From: Variovorax terrae
Lineage (GTDB): Bacteria; Pseudomonadota; Gammaproteobacteria; Burkholderiales; Burkholderiaceae_C
DNA: 64,000 nt
Assembly: GCF_022809125.1 (NCBI RefSeq)
Contig: NZ_JALGBI010000001.1
Coordinates: forward strand, 1,984,001 to 2,048,000
Reading direction: 5' to 3'
Program-made: the position numbers and the translations under genes
Notes under the pieces: model-generated
Database searches by the model: none
What the model saw: the letters and a program-made list of their open reading frames with translations, nothing else
Told to the model about the DNA's origin: nothing
Shown here: positions 47,812 to 56,490 of the stretch, one piece after another
How positions within the stretch are numbered: position 1 is the stretch's first letter
How the letters are laid out: every line of letters begins with the position of its first letter

Positions 47812-48636
47812 ATGCTGACCCGTGCCACCCCCTCGCGCGCCAAGGCCGCGGCCCATCCCGCCGCCGACGAAGAAAGCCCGCTCTTTCTCGGCTCCGTGGC
47901 CAAATGCTTCCAGGTGCTCGAAGCCCTCAACACCGCCGGCCGGGCCGTGGGCCTGACCGAGCTGGCCGCCCTGGCACAGCTCGACCGCAGCGCAGTGCAG
48001 CGCATCACGCACACGCTGCGCGTGCTCGGCTATTTGCGCCAGGACCCGGCCACGCGCTCCTTCACGCTGTCGGGCCGGATGCTGGAGTTCGGCCACACCG
48101 TGCTGGCCACCGACCAGCTGCGCGAACGGGCCCAGCCGCACCTCGAGGCACTGAACCGCCGCACGGCGGAAACCGTCAACCTCATGGAGCTCGAAGGGCA
48201 CGACATCGTCTATGTGGCGCGCTACCCGAGCCTGCACGCGGTCAGCGTGGACCTGCACGTGGGCTCGCGGCTGCCGGCCTTCTGCACCGCGGCCGGCCGC
48301 GCCATCCTTTCGCAAATGAGCGACGCGGAGGCGGTGGCCCGGCTGAAGGCCGCGCGGCGCACGGCGATGACGCGCCACACCGTCACCGACCTGGCCGGCC
48401 TGCAGCAGGCGCTGGCGCTGGCCCGCGCCGAGGGCTATGCGCTGAACGACCAGGAAGCCTTCATCGGCGACCTCTCGGTGGCCGCGCCGCTGCTGGACCC
48501 GGCCGGCCAGCCGCTGGGCGCCATCAACATCGCCGTGCCCACGCCGCGCTGGCAGCTCGATGCGGTGCTGGCGCGGCTGGTGCCGCCGCTGCTGAAGACT
48601 GCGGCCGCCATCAACAAGGAGCTGCGCTATCTGTAG
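47812..48636 (+). CDS. IclR-family regulator
   Basis: 274-aa IclR-type regulator. After a charged N-terminal tail, the HTH (about 28-90) has SVAKCFQVLEALN, GLTELAALAQLDRSAVQRITHTL; the effector domain includes GSRLPAFCTAAGRAILSQM and the late QPLGAINIAVPTPRW. Cys within FCTAAGRA is common in this family. It lies 11 bp after the nitrilase gene and is therefore co-transcribed. It is the best candidate to bind the paired palindromes at 46878-46917 and control both divergent units. Confidence 0.92.
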   Translation: MLTRATPSRAKAAAHPAADEESPLFLGSVAKCFQVLEALNTAGRAVGLTELAALAQLDRSAVQRITHTLRVLGYLRQDPATRSFTLSGRMLEFGHTVLATDQLRERAQPHLEALNRRTAETVNLMELEGHDIVYVARYPSLHAVSVDLHVGSRLPAFCTAAGRAILSQMSDAEAVARLKAARRTAMTRHTVTDLAGLQQALALARAEGYALNDQEAFIGDLSVAAPLLDPAGQPLGAINIAVPTPRWQLDAVLARLVPPLLKTAAAINKELRYL

Positions 48637-48696
48637 AAGGCGGTCGGGTGTGGAGCGCTCTGGTGCACACGCAACTTCAAAGACTTTGACAGGTTC

Positions 48697-50235
48697 TCAG
48701 ACGACCAGCTCAATGAGTCGAGGCCCGTGCGCTTCGATGGCCCGTTGGAAAGCGGCGTTGAAGGCTTCCATCGAAGTCGCCCGCTCCGCCTCCACACCGA
48801 ACCCCGAGGCGAGCTTGACCCAATCGATGTCCGGTCTGTCCAGCGTCAGCAGGTCCTCGGATACGGTCGACGTTTTTGCGCCGACGCGCTTCATTTCGTC
48901 GAACAGGATTGCATAGCGACGGTTGGAGATGATGATGGTCGTCACGCTCAACTGCTCGCGTGCCTGGGTCCAAAGCGCCTGCAAGGTGTACAGCGCCGAG
49001 CCGTCGGCTTCGAGATTGACCACGCGTCGTCCGGGGCAAGCCACCGCAGCCCCTGTGGCAAGAGGCATGCCCATGCCGATGGCACCCCCTGTAAGTTGAA
49101 GCCAGTCGTGTGCGGCCGCGCGCTGGGTCATAAGGAACATGTTTCTTCCGAAACTGACGCTCTCATCGACGACGATGCATTCCCTCGGCATCAACACAGC
49201 CAACGACTGTGCGAGCGCATCTGGATTGATCGGGCCACATGCTGGCTGTGCCGCGTCGGTGCCCTCCTCTTCGGCCGTCCAGGGGGCGCAATCGAGCGCG
49301 CGCGCAAGCCGTTCGAGCGCATCGGCTACATCCTCCTCGGCGTGCACCAGCGTTGACACGTCGATGCCCTCGGCTTCGGGATGCGACCGCCCGTCGGGCC
49401 CAGAGAACGAGAACACCGGACGCTTCGCGCCCGCGAGCACCAGCCTCCGAATGCCCGCCATGAAGGACACGGCCGCCGATGGGGCATAGGGAATCCGCTG
49501 GACAACCGGCCTCCCTTGCCCGCGTTCGATTCGGGCGATCGAGCTTTCCGTCAACAGCAGTGCGCCCGTGCGCCGGGCAATGGCGCCGGCCAGAAGCAGT
49601 GCATCGCCAGTCAAGGCATCGCCACCCAGAAGCAACGCGGAGGCAGGACCGCTCAACGCGCTCCGCGCCTTTTCGACGGTGGCCGCATCGACCAAGGTTG
49701 TGGCCGCCGCTTTTCCAGGCATGGCGAACTGCACGCCGTCGGACCAGCACACATCGGAAGGAAGCACAAGGCTCGCAATCCCCCTGCCAGCCGTCAGCGA
49801 TGCGGCCACGGCGGCAACCCCGTCCCGGGCGACAGCATGCACATCGAGTACGGTTCTCGTCCAGCTGGACACGGTGCGCGCCAGCGCCTCAATGTCCATG
49901 GCGAGAGGTGGATCCGCAGGCCGATGGCCATGGGAGAGATCGCCAATGAGATTGACGATCGGCGAGCGGGCCCTGCGAGCGTTGTGCAAGTTGGCAAGAC
50001 CATTGGCCAGACCCGGACCGCAATGCAGCAACGTTGCGGCCGGACGGCGGGTCATGCGGCCATAACCATCTGCGGCGCCGGTTGCGACACCCTCAGCCAG
50101 CGCCGGGACGGCCCTCATGCCGGCCACGCGATCCAGCGCCGATACAAAATGCATCTCGCTGGTTCCCGGATTGGAAAAGCAAGTGTCTATCCCTGCGCCA
50201 ACAAGACTTCGCAGAAGCGCTTCGGCCCCGTTCAT
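48697..50235 (-). CDS. ThDP-dependent enzyme (acetolactate synthase/benzoylformate decarboxylase-like)
   Basis: 512-aa thiamine diphosphate enzyme. The N-terminal Pyr domain has FSNPGTSEMHFV and the catalytic Glu48 in LAEGVATGAADGYGRM. The middle domain has no obvious FAD-binding features. The C-terminal PP domain has GGAIGMGMPLATGAAVA and a ThDP/Mg motif that begins EADGSALYTLQ (about 407), where most relatives have GDG; the motif closes with ISNRRYAIL. Many such genes are annotated as acetolactate synthase large subunits, but a 2-oxo acid decarboxylase is at least as likely in this catabolic setting. A Bug gene lies 31 bp upstream on the same strand; no small regulatory subunit is present. 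Confidence 0.85.
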   Translation of the reverse strand: MNGAEALLRSLVGAGIDTCFSNPGTSEMHFVSALDRVAGMRAVPALAEGVATGAADGYGRMTRRPAATLLHCGPGLANGLANLHNARRARSPIVNLIGDLSHGHRPADPPLAMDIEALARTVSSWTRTVLDVHAVARDGVAAVAASLTAGRGIASLVLPSDVCWSDGVQFAMPGKAAATTLVDAATVEKARSALSGPASALLLGGDALTGDALLLAGAIARRTGALLLTESSIARIERGQGRPVVQRIPYAPSAAVSFMAGIRRLVLAGAKRPVFSFSGPDGRSHPEAEGIDVSTLVHAEEDVADALERLARALDCAPWTAEEEGTDAAQPACGPINPDALAQSLAVLMPRECIVVDESVSFGRNMFLMTQRAAAHDWLQLTGGAIGMGMPLATGAAVACPGRRVVNLEADGSALYTLQALWTQAREQLSVTTIIISNRRYAILFDEMKRVGAKTSTVSEDLLTLDRPDIDWVKLASGFGVEAERATSMEAFNAAFQRAIEAHGPRLIELVV

Positions 50236-50266
50236 TTGAGAGTGACTTCCATGGTCTCGAGGGGAA

Positions 50267-51256
50267 TCATTCGAGCTTCAGCCCCAGCTTGCGGACCAGT
50301 GTCTTGAGTTCAGCCGTCTCGTTGCGAAGAACGTTACCGAACTCCGCAGGTGTCGTACGCCAGGGCGGCGTGCCTCGTTCTTCGAGCTGCCGGGTGAACT
50401 CCGGGTTGGACAGTACGGCGGCAACCTCGTCGTGCAGTTTGCTCACGACGGATACCGGTACCCGAGCAGGCGCGAAGAGCCCCAGCCAAGGCTTGAAACC
50501 GATGTTGGGATAGCCGGACTCCGCCATCGTTGGCGTGCCCGGGGTCAGCGCGATGCGCTCGGTGCCCAGCACAGCCAACGCCTTGAGCTTGCCCGATCGC
50601 ACGAGCGGCATGACCACTGCCGCGTTGTCGAACATGAACTGTACCTGCCCGGCCATCATGTCGTTCCAGGCGGGCGCGCCGCCCTTGTACGGCACATGCG
50701 TTGCCTCGATATTGGCGGCTGAGCAGAACTGCGCACCGTAGATGTGATTGGTCGTATTGTTGCCGTACGAGGCGTAGTTCAGCTTGTTCGGATTCGCCTT
50801 CGCGTAGCTCACCAGCTCGGGGACGTTGTTCGGCGCAAAGCGTGCATCGGCGACCATCATCATGGCGCCGGAAACCACCGTGGTGATGGGCTGCAAATCA
50901 CGGGCGAAGTCGTAGGGCAGGACCTGGACGGTAGCCGCGGCGATCGTGATCTCGGAAGGCGCCCCGAACAGGATGGTGTAGCCATCGGGCTCCGAATTGA
51001 TGACCAACTGAACGCCAAGTCGCCCGCTCGCGCCGGGTCGATTTTCGACGACGATCGGCTGCCCGATGCGGCGGGTGAGCCGTTCCGCGAGGAGCCGGGC
51101 GGTACTGTCAGCGCTTCCACCGGGAGGCCAGCCGACAATGAAGCGCACGGGCCGATCAGGCCAGCCGCTCTTCTGTTGCGCCCACCCTGTCAGGGGCGAA
51201 AGGGCGATGGCGGCAAGCAAATGCCTGCGGTGGGAGACGGCGATTTGTGATTTCAT
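50267..51256 (-). CDS. Bug-family periplasmic receptor (TctC-like)
   Basis: 329-aa Bug receptor. Signal peptide ends near GWAQ; then WPDRPVRFIVGWPPGGSAD, VVENRPGASGRLG, EPDGYTILFG, and THVPYKGGAPAWNDMMAGQ. Start 51256 is chosen over a longer frame because the signal peptide begins there. It precedes the ThDP enzyme gene by 31 bp and is divergent from a LysR gene whose promoter region has an inverted repeat. Confidence 0.92.
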   Translation of the reverse strand: MKSQIAVSHRRHLLAAIALSPLTGWAQQKSGWPDRPVRFIVGWPPGGSADSTARLLAERLTRRIGQPIVVENRPGASGRLGVQLVINSEPDGYTILFGAPSEITIAAATVQVLPYDFARDLQPITTVVSGAMMMVADARFAPNNVPELVSYAKANPNKLNYASYGNNTTNHIYGAQFCSAANIEATHVPYKGGAPAWNDMMAGQVQFMFDNAAVVMPLVRSGKLKALAVLGTERIALTPGTPTMAESGYPNIGFKPWLGLFAPARVPVSVVSKLHDEVAAVLSNPEFTRQLEERGTPPWRTTPAEFGNVLRNETAELKTLVRKLGLKLE

Positions 51257-51335
51257 ACTGCGCTCCATGCGATTGTGCTGAGGAAGGAATCTAGACTTCC
51301 CGCCGCACATCGACAATCATTGAATACATCCATTT

Positions 51336-51356
51336 GCGTGCTCGAATCGAGAACGC
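51336..51356. promoter_or_regulatory. LysR-type operator, site 1
   Basis: 21-bp inverted repeat: left arm GCGTGCTCGA, right arm ATCGAGAACGC. It contains CTCGA-A-TCGAG and outer GCGT/ACGC with one mismatch. It is 80 bp upstream of the Bug start and 29 bp before the LysR start. It matches site 2 at 15 of 21 positions. Confidence 0.6.
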
Positions 51357-51384
51357 ACGAAAAACACCAACGAAAGTCTCAGGC

Positions 51385-52323
51385 ATGTCGCGCGATTCGT
51401 TTTTCCCTCTGAAGCACCCACTGTCGCTGAGGTATTTCTTCGAGGTGGCGAAGGCTGGCTCGTTCCGCAAGGCATCGGACCAGATCCACATTGCCGCCTC
51501 GGCCATCAATCGCCATGTCAAATACCTGGAAGACGAAATGGGGTCGCAGCTCTTCGAACGCGGGCGCGGGCGCGAGGGCCTGAAGCTGACGGCCGCCGGG
51601 GAAATCCTGCTCTACCGGCTCAAGCGAGCCATGTCAGAGTTGGGAGCTGCGGGCACGGAGATCGACTCGCTGCTGGGTCTGCATCGCGGCACAGTGAATT
51701 TTGGTGTCAATGAGGGGCTGTGGCGCGAGGTGCTCCCCGGCCTGCTGACGGACTTCCGCAGCAGCCATCCCCACATCCAGTACCACGTGGTCGCGGCGAA
51801 CTCCCCCCGCCTTGTCGAGATGGTTCTTGCCGACGAGATCGACTTTGCCCTGGCCTTCAACCCCTCTCCCCACAATGGGGTGACGATCGCGGTAAAGCTA
51901 GCGATCGGCGCCTGCGTCATGATGCGCCGCACACACCCGCTTGCATCTCGCCGGACTCTGAAGCTGCGGGACTGCGCGCTTCACCAGCTCGTGATGCCCG
52001 ACGAATCGCTTGCCCTGCGCGCGACGCTCGACCGCATGTTCCTGCAGGCAGGCGTGGCGCCGAAAATCGCGATGACAACCAACTCCTACGAAGTCATGCG
52101 CTCGGCGACCGAGGCGGGTATCGGCATCTCAATACTGACGCAGCAGGTCATCGCGCCAGTCTCGAAGTCTTCCCCCGTCGTCTATGTTCCCTTGCGTGAC
52201 ACCGACATTCCCGCGCAACAGCTGGCCTGTTGCATGCGCCGCGGGAGAGCGCTTTCCGTGGCAAGTACAGCGATGATCGGACGCATCGCCGAAGTCCTCG
52301 AGTCGCGCAGCACCGCGCGATAA
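51385..52323 (+). CDS. LysR-family regulator of the ThDP/acyl-CoA gene group
   Basis: 312-aa LysR-type regulator. HTH: LRYFFEVAKAGSFRKASDQI, IAASAINRHVKYLEDEMGSQLFER. Start MSRDSFF at 51385 is preferred to a GTG 51 bases upstream, which would read through operator site 1. It is divergent from Bug-ThDP and upstream of the reductase-synthetase-hydratase-dehydrogenase series. Related inverted repeats lie on both sides of it, so it probably controls both directions. Confidence 0.92.
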   Translation: MSRDSFFPLKHPLSLRYFFEVAKAGSFRKASDQIHIAASAINRHVKYLEDEMGSQLFERGRGREGLKLTAAGEILLYRLKRAMSELGAAGTEIDSLLGLHRGTVNFGVNEGLWREVLPGLLTDFRSSHPHIQYHVVAANSPRLVEMVLADEIDFALAFNPSPHNGVTIAVKLAIGACVMMRRTHPLASRRTLKLRDCALHQLVMPDESLALRATLDRMFLQAGVAPKIAMTTNSYEVMRSATEAGIGISILTQQVIAPVSKSSPVVYVPLRDTDIPAQQLACCMRRGRALSVASTAMIGRIAEVLESRSTAR

Positions 52324-52342
52324 CTCACCTCACATGGCGCTT

Positions 52343-52363
52343 GCGTTCTCGCTATCAGAACGC
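52343..52363. promoter_or_regulatory. LysR-type operator, site 2
   Basis: GCGTTCT-CGCTATC-AGAACGC, perfect 7-bp arms, 20 bp after the LysR stop and 92 bp before the next start codon. TTCT-N7-AGAA fits the LysR T-N11-A rule. Same outer arms as site 1. Confidence 0.6.
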
Positions 52364-52455
52364 ATCGGCGACAAATCGATGCTTGTGGACACGATGGGCC
52401 GCACTTAGATTCCTTTCTGTCGCGGATGGTCCGCGCAGGAACGAGGAGATCTATC

Positions 52456-53439
52456 GTGGCCAAGGCCATTCTTCTGAGCAAGCATGACGGCGCGCCGCGC
52501 GCCGAGGTTCGCGAGTTGTCCGCGCAGGAGTTTCCCCCCGCTGAAGTCCGGTTGCGGGTTGAGTATTCATCACTGAACTACAAGGATGCGCTGGCGATCG
52601 TCAAGGGTGAGCCCATCGTCCGCCAGTGGCCGATGGTGCCAGGCATCGATGGCGTCGGCGTGGTCGAGGAAAGCAGCCATCCCGACCTGAAGGCAGGCCA
52701 GCGCGTCGTACTGAACGGTTGGGGGGTGGGCGAACGCCATTGGGGATGTCTTGCCCAGTACGCCGGCGCCAAGGCCGACTGGCTGGTCCCGCTGCCAGCA
52801 AGTCTCGATGCCCGTGATGCGATGGCGCTGGGCACTGCGGGCTATACGGCGATGCTGTGTGTTCTCAAGCTGGAGAAGCACGGGGTCAAGCCTTCGGACG
52901 GAGAAGTTCTCGTCACAGGTGCCGCCGGCGGCGTGGGGAGTATCGCGACCACCCTGCTGGCCCGGCGCGGCTTCAGCGTGGTGGCCAGCACGGGACGCAC
53001 CGGAGAGGCGCCCTATCTCGAAAAGCTGGGTGCCTCCAGGGTGATCGACAGGAAGGAGCTGTCCGAGCGCGGCAAGCCGCTTGAGAAGGAGAAATGGGCC
53101 GCTGTCGTCGACTCCGTCGGCAGCAACACTCTGGCCAACGCCTGCGCTTCGACGCGCTATGGCGGAGTCGTGGCCGCATGCGGGCTGGCCCAGGGCATGG
53201 ACCTGGCGATGACTGTGGCGCCGTTCATCCTGCGCAGCGTCACGCTGGCAGGCGTCGATTCCGTGATCGCTCCATTGGCCGTGCGCCGTACCGCATGGCA
53301 GTACCTGGCCGACGAGATCGATCGGGAGCTGCTGCGCGTGATCTCGCACGAGGTCGGGTTGCAGGAAGCGATTGCTGTTGCACCGAAGCTGCTGGCCGGC
53401 GAGGTGCGCGGCCGGACCGTCGTCGATGTCAACGCCTAG
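52456..53439 (+). CDS. acuI: AcuI-like zinc-free quinone oxidoreductase (YhdH/YhfP family)
   Basis: 327-aa medium-chain reductase lacking the structural zinc Cys cluster. Family features: SSLNYKDALAI near residue 37, PGIDGVGVVE, the conserved GWGVGERHWGCLAQYA, NADPH loop VTGAAGGVGSIATTLLARRG, and a late LRSVTLAGVDSV. Characterised AcuI reduces acrylyl-CoA to propionyl-CoA with NADPH. The start is GTG 52456, because GAGGAGA lies 9 bases before it; there is no better ATG. It is the first gene of a catabolic operon, with the next gene 10 bp on. Family is firm; substrate could be acrylyl-CoA or another short enoyl-CoA. Confidence 0.88.
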   Translation: MAKAILLSKHDGAPRAEVRELSAQEFPPAEVRLRVEYSSLNYKDALAIVKGEPIVRQWPMVPGIDGVGVVEESSHPDLKAGQRVVLNGWGVGERHWGCLAQYAGAKADWLVPLPASLDARDAMALGTAGYTAMLCVLKLEKHGVKPSDGEVLVTGAAGGVGSIATTLLARRGFSVVASTGRTGEAPYLEKLGASRVIDRKELSERGKPLEKEKWAAVVDSVGSNTLANACASTRYGGVVAACGLAQGMDLAMTVAPFILRSVTLAGVDSVIAPLAVRRTAWQYLADEIDRELLRVISHEVGLQEAIAVAPKLLAGEVRGRTVVDVNA

Positions 53440-53449
53440 GGAGGTTGCG

Positions 53450-55570
53450 ATGAGCCTGAATGCACTTCTCAATCCTTCGTCTGTTGCGGTCGTTGGTGCG
53501 TCGTCGCGCGCCGGCGCCCTGGGACAACGTGTACTGGATAACCTGCAGAAGTCCGGCTTCATGGGGGCGGTCTATCCGATCCACCCCAGCGAGACGCGCC
53601 TGGCGCACTGGGACTGCTTTCCCACGCTGGACGCGTTGCCTGAGGCGCCCGAATGCGTCGCGATCGGCCTTGCGGCCGAGCGCGTGCTCCCCATCCTGGA
53701 ACAAGCCGCGAACCGCGGCGCCAAGGCGGCCGTCGTGTTCGCGAGCGGGTTCTCCGAAGTCGGCGAGCAGGGACAACGCATGCAGAAGTCACTGGCCGAT
53801 TTCTGCCGCAGCAGCGGCATGAAGGTCTGCGGACCGAACGTGCTCGGCGTGCGCAACCTGCATCGGCAATTCGCGCTCTACAGCGCGCCGCTCGCCCACG
53901 ACGCGCCGCGCGGCGGCGTGGCGATTGCGGCCCACTCGGGTTCGGCATGCGTCGCATTGAGCGGGACGGGCCGCTTCGGCCTGAGCCATGTGGTCTCCAT
54001 GGGCAACAGCGCGGTGCTGGATGTCGAAGACTACCTCGAGCATTTCGCGGGAGACCCAAACACACGCGTGGCGTGCCTGTTCCTCGAAGCAGTGAGAAAT
54101 CCCGGCCGGCTCGCGGCCTCCGCGATGCGCATGCGTGCCGCAGGCAAGCCGGTGCTGGCGCTCAAGGTCGGCCGCACCGCGAAGGGTGCGGCGGCGTCTG
54201 CGGCGCACACCGGCTCGCTCGCAGCCTCGCATGCTGCAGCGAGTGACTTTTTCCGGCAGGCGGGAATCGAGGTTTTTGACGACCTGGACGAGTTGATCGA
54301 GACCTGTGCGCTGTTCGATGCGGTGCGCAAGGCGCCATCGGGAAACGGTTTGGCCGTCATCAACATCAGTGGCGGTGAAGTCGCACTGACCTGCGACCTG
54401 GGCCATGAGCTGGGCCTCAGTCTGCCGTCACTGTCCGAAGAAACATCGAGTTCTCTCTCGAATATCCTGCCCAGTTTTGGCACGGTGGCCAATCCGCTCG
54501 ATGCGACCAGCGCCGCCCTGTCTGACCCGTCGATGTATGCGAAGGCCATGACCGCCCTTCTCGACGATCCAGGCGTGGGCCTGCTCGCGGTCTCACAGGA
54601 TTGCCCTGCAGGATTGAGCGACGCTGCGGCGCTCGGCTATGGGCGATTAGCGCAGACGGCGGTCGAGATCGAGAAGACGTCGCGCAAACCTGTCGTCTTC
54701 TACAGCAACGTCTCGGGTCCGCTGCATGCGGCCACCGTTGAACCCCTGCGCGGCTCACCGGTCCCTTGCTTGCAAGGGGCTCGCCCGGCCCTGGTGGCTG
54801 TTCGCGCGTTCCTGCGGTGGCACGGCTGGACGGCGACCTCCACATTGCCTCCAGTGAATGTGCAGCCTATCCCGGCCTGGCAAGTGCGCCTGGCCGCTGG
54901 GGACGCACTGTCTGAAGCCGAGGCCAAGCGCTTCCTGCACGACCACGGCGTTCGCATCGCTCGCGAGGCCACGGCTGGGTCGGTGCATGCGGCCGTTGGC
55001 GCCGCGGATGAGATCGGTTATCCCGTCGTGCTCAAGGTCGACTCTCCCGACATCCCGCACAAGAGCGATGCAGGCGGAGTCGCTCTATCCCTCCGGAATG
55101 CCCAAGAGGTGGCCACCGCGTTCGATCACATCAACGAGAGCGTACGGCGCCATCACCCCGGCGCGCGAATCCACGGCGTGGTAGTCCAGGAGATGGTCAG
55201 GGGCGGCGTCGAGATGATCATCGGGACGACTCAGCATCCGCCCTTCGGGAGAGGCGTCGTCGTCGGCGCCGGTGGTGTATTGGTGGAGCTGATGAACGAT
55301 AGCGCCTTTGCGCTCACCCCCATTGACCATGCCCGGGCGTCCGATCTTGTCGGCCAGACCCGCGCAGCGCGGCTGCTCGCGGGCTACCGCGGAGAGCCCG
55401 AGGCGGACCGACCTGCATTCGAGGAACTGCTAGTGAAGATCTCTGCGATCGCCGAAGCCTATGCCGACAGCATCGAGACGATCGAGCTCAACCCCGTGGC
55501 GGTCCTTCCTGTAGGCCAGGGTGCCTGCCCACTGGACGCACTGATCATTCCGCGAAAAACCGACAACTGA
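53450..55570 (+). CDS. NDP-forming acyl-CoA synthetase (acetate-CoA ligase family)
   Basis: 706-aa single-chain acyl-CoA synthetase of the ADP-forming superfamily. Domains in order: CoA-binding Rossmann domain (SVAVVGASSRAG, 10-21), succinyl-CoA ligase-like domains including the conserved AAHTGSLAA around residue 252 carrying the candidate phospho-His, a hinge, and an ATP-grasp domain from about 480 (PVVLKVDSPDIPHKSDAGGV, VVQEMVRGGVEMIIG). Start ATG 53450 after GGGAGG. Relatives activate acetate, propionate or hydroxycinnamates (FerA type). It is followed by an enoyl-CoA hydratase 15 bp on, so it probably makes the CoA thioester that starts the route. Confidence 0.88.
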   Translation: MSLNALLNPSSVAVVGASSRAGALGQRVLDNLQKSGFMGAVYPIHPSETRLAHWDCFPTLDALPEAPECVAIGLAAERVLPILEQAANRGAKAAVVFASGFSEVGEQGQRMQKSLADFCRSSGMKVCGPNVLGVRNLHRQFALYSAPLAHDAPRGGVAIAAHSGSACVALSGTGRFGLSHVVSMGNSAVLDVEDYLEHFAGDPNTRVACLFLEAVRNPGRLAASAMRMRAAGKPVLALKVGRTAKGAAASAAHTGSLAASHAAASDFFRQAGIEVFDDLDELIETCALFDAVRKAPSGNGLAVINISGGEVALTCDLGHELGLSLPSLSEETSSSLSNILPSFGTVANPLDATSAALSDPSMYAKAMTALLDDPGVGLLAVSQDCPAGLSDAAALGYGRLAQTAVEIEKTSRKPVVFYSNVSGPLHAATVEPLRGSPVPCLQGARPALVAVRAFLRWHGWTATSTLPPVNVQPIPAWQVRLAAGDALSEAEAKRFLHDHGVRIAREATAGSVHAAVGAADEIGYPVVLKVDSPDIPHKSDAGGVALSLRNAQEVATAFDHINESVRRHHPGARIHGVVVQEMVRGGVEMIIGTTQHPPFGRGVVVGAGGVLVELMNDSAFALTPIDHARASDLVGQTRAARLLAGYRGEPEADRPAFEELLVKISAIAEAYADSIETIELNPVAVLPVGQGACPLDALIIPRKTDN

Positions 55571-55585
55571 ACGAGGAACTACGAC

Positions 55586-56413
55586 ATGACTTTCAAAGAC
55601 GAAACGAACTACCGCTGCATCCACCTTGAGATCGACCGCTGGGTAGCTACTCTCACGCTCGCGCTGCCGGAGAAGATGAACGCGCTCGGGGATGACATCC
55701 TTCTGGAGATGCAGCACGCGCTGGACGCGCTCGAGGCCGACCAGGAAATCCGCGCGCTGGTGATCGCGGGATCGGGGCGCGCCTTCAGCTCCGGCTTCGA
55801 CCTGAGCCCTCGCGAGAAGCCCTTTACCACCGTCCAGGATTGGCGCGAGCATGCGCGCATGGGCAACGACACCTTCCTGAAGATATGGCGATCGCGGCTG
55901 CCGGTGATCGCGGCCGTCAATGGCTTCTGCCTGGGGGGTGGCTGCGAGTTGTCGATGGCGTGCGACTTCACGCTGGCGGCGGATGACGCGCAGTTCGGTG
56001 AACCTGAGATCCAGTTCCAGTCGGCACCACCGATGATGATCATGCCCTGGGTTCTCGGCATGAAGAAGACCAAGGCCATGATGCTGACCGGCGAGCGGAT
56101 CGGCGCGCGCGAAGCCTGCGACGCGGGTTTGGTCACCAAGGTCGTGCCCGCCGCGGATCTGCTGAGTGAGGCGAAGGAGCTGGCATTGAAGCTCTCCATG
56201 ATTGCCCCCGAAGCGATGCAGATGAACAAGCAGGCCCTGAATCGTGGTTACGACATGCGCGGCTTCCAGGCGACCATCGACTACGGCGCCGAAATGTTTG
56301 CACTCATTCATCTGCTGGACTCGCCGGAAAAGCGGGAATTTTTTGGCATCGCTCAGGAAAGCGGTCTCAAGGCAGCGTTCAAATGGCGGGATGAAAAGTT
56401 CTCGATACGCTAA
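55586..56413 (+). CDS. Enoyl-CoA hydratase/isomerase (crotonase) family protein
   Basis: 275-aa crotonase-fold enzyme. Oxyanion-hole segments SGRAFSSGFDLS and AAVNGFCLGGGCELSMACD are present. The region after FGEPEIQFQSAPP contains an acidic residue in the place of one catalytic Glu, while the second is not obvious. The hydroxycinnamoyl-CoA hydratase-lyase motif EINWGIPPG is replaced by EIQFQSAPP, so that assignment is not supported. It lies 15 bp after the synthetase. Likely hydration of an alpha,beta-unsaturated CoA ester. Confidence 0.86.
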   Translation: MTFKDETNYRCIHLEIDRWVATLTLALPEKMNALGDDILLEMQHALDALEADQEIRALVIAGSGRAFSSGFDLSPREKPFTTVQDWREHARMGNDTFLKIWRSRLPVIAAVNGFCLGGGCELSMACDFTLAADDAQFGEPEIQFQSAPPMMIMPWVLGMKKTKAMMLTGERIGAREACDAGLVTKVVPAADLLSEAKELALKLSMIAPEAMQMNKQALNRGYDMRGFQATIDYGAEMFALIHLLDSPEKREFFGIAQESGLKAAFKWRDEKFSIR

Positions 56414-56490
56414 CTCGAATGTTTGTTGGCAAGACTGGTTTCACCTCAGATACAGTCTCACACTAGTTACCGTTTCGAGATTTGATTCAG

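Noticed and set aside
48697..50235. Biosynthetic acetolactate synthase (ilvB)
   Set aside because: No ilvN small subunit or other branched-chain biosynthesis gene nearby; it is paired with a Bug receptor and a catabolic LysR unit, so the symbol is withheld.
55586..56413. Feruloyl/p-hydroxycinnamoyl-CoA hydratase-lyase
   Set aside because: The family motif EINWGIPPG is changed to EIQFQSAPP; only general crotonase membership is supported.
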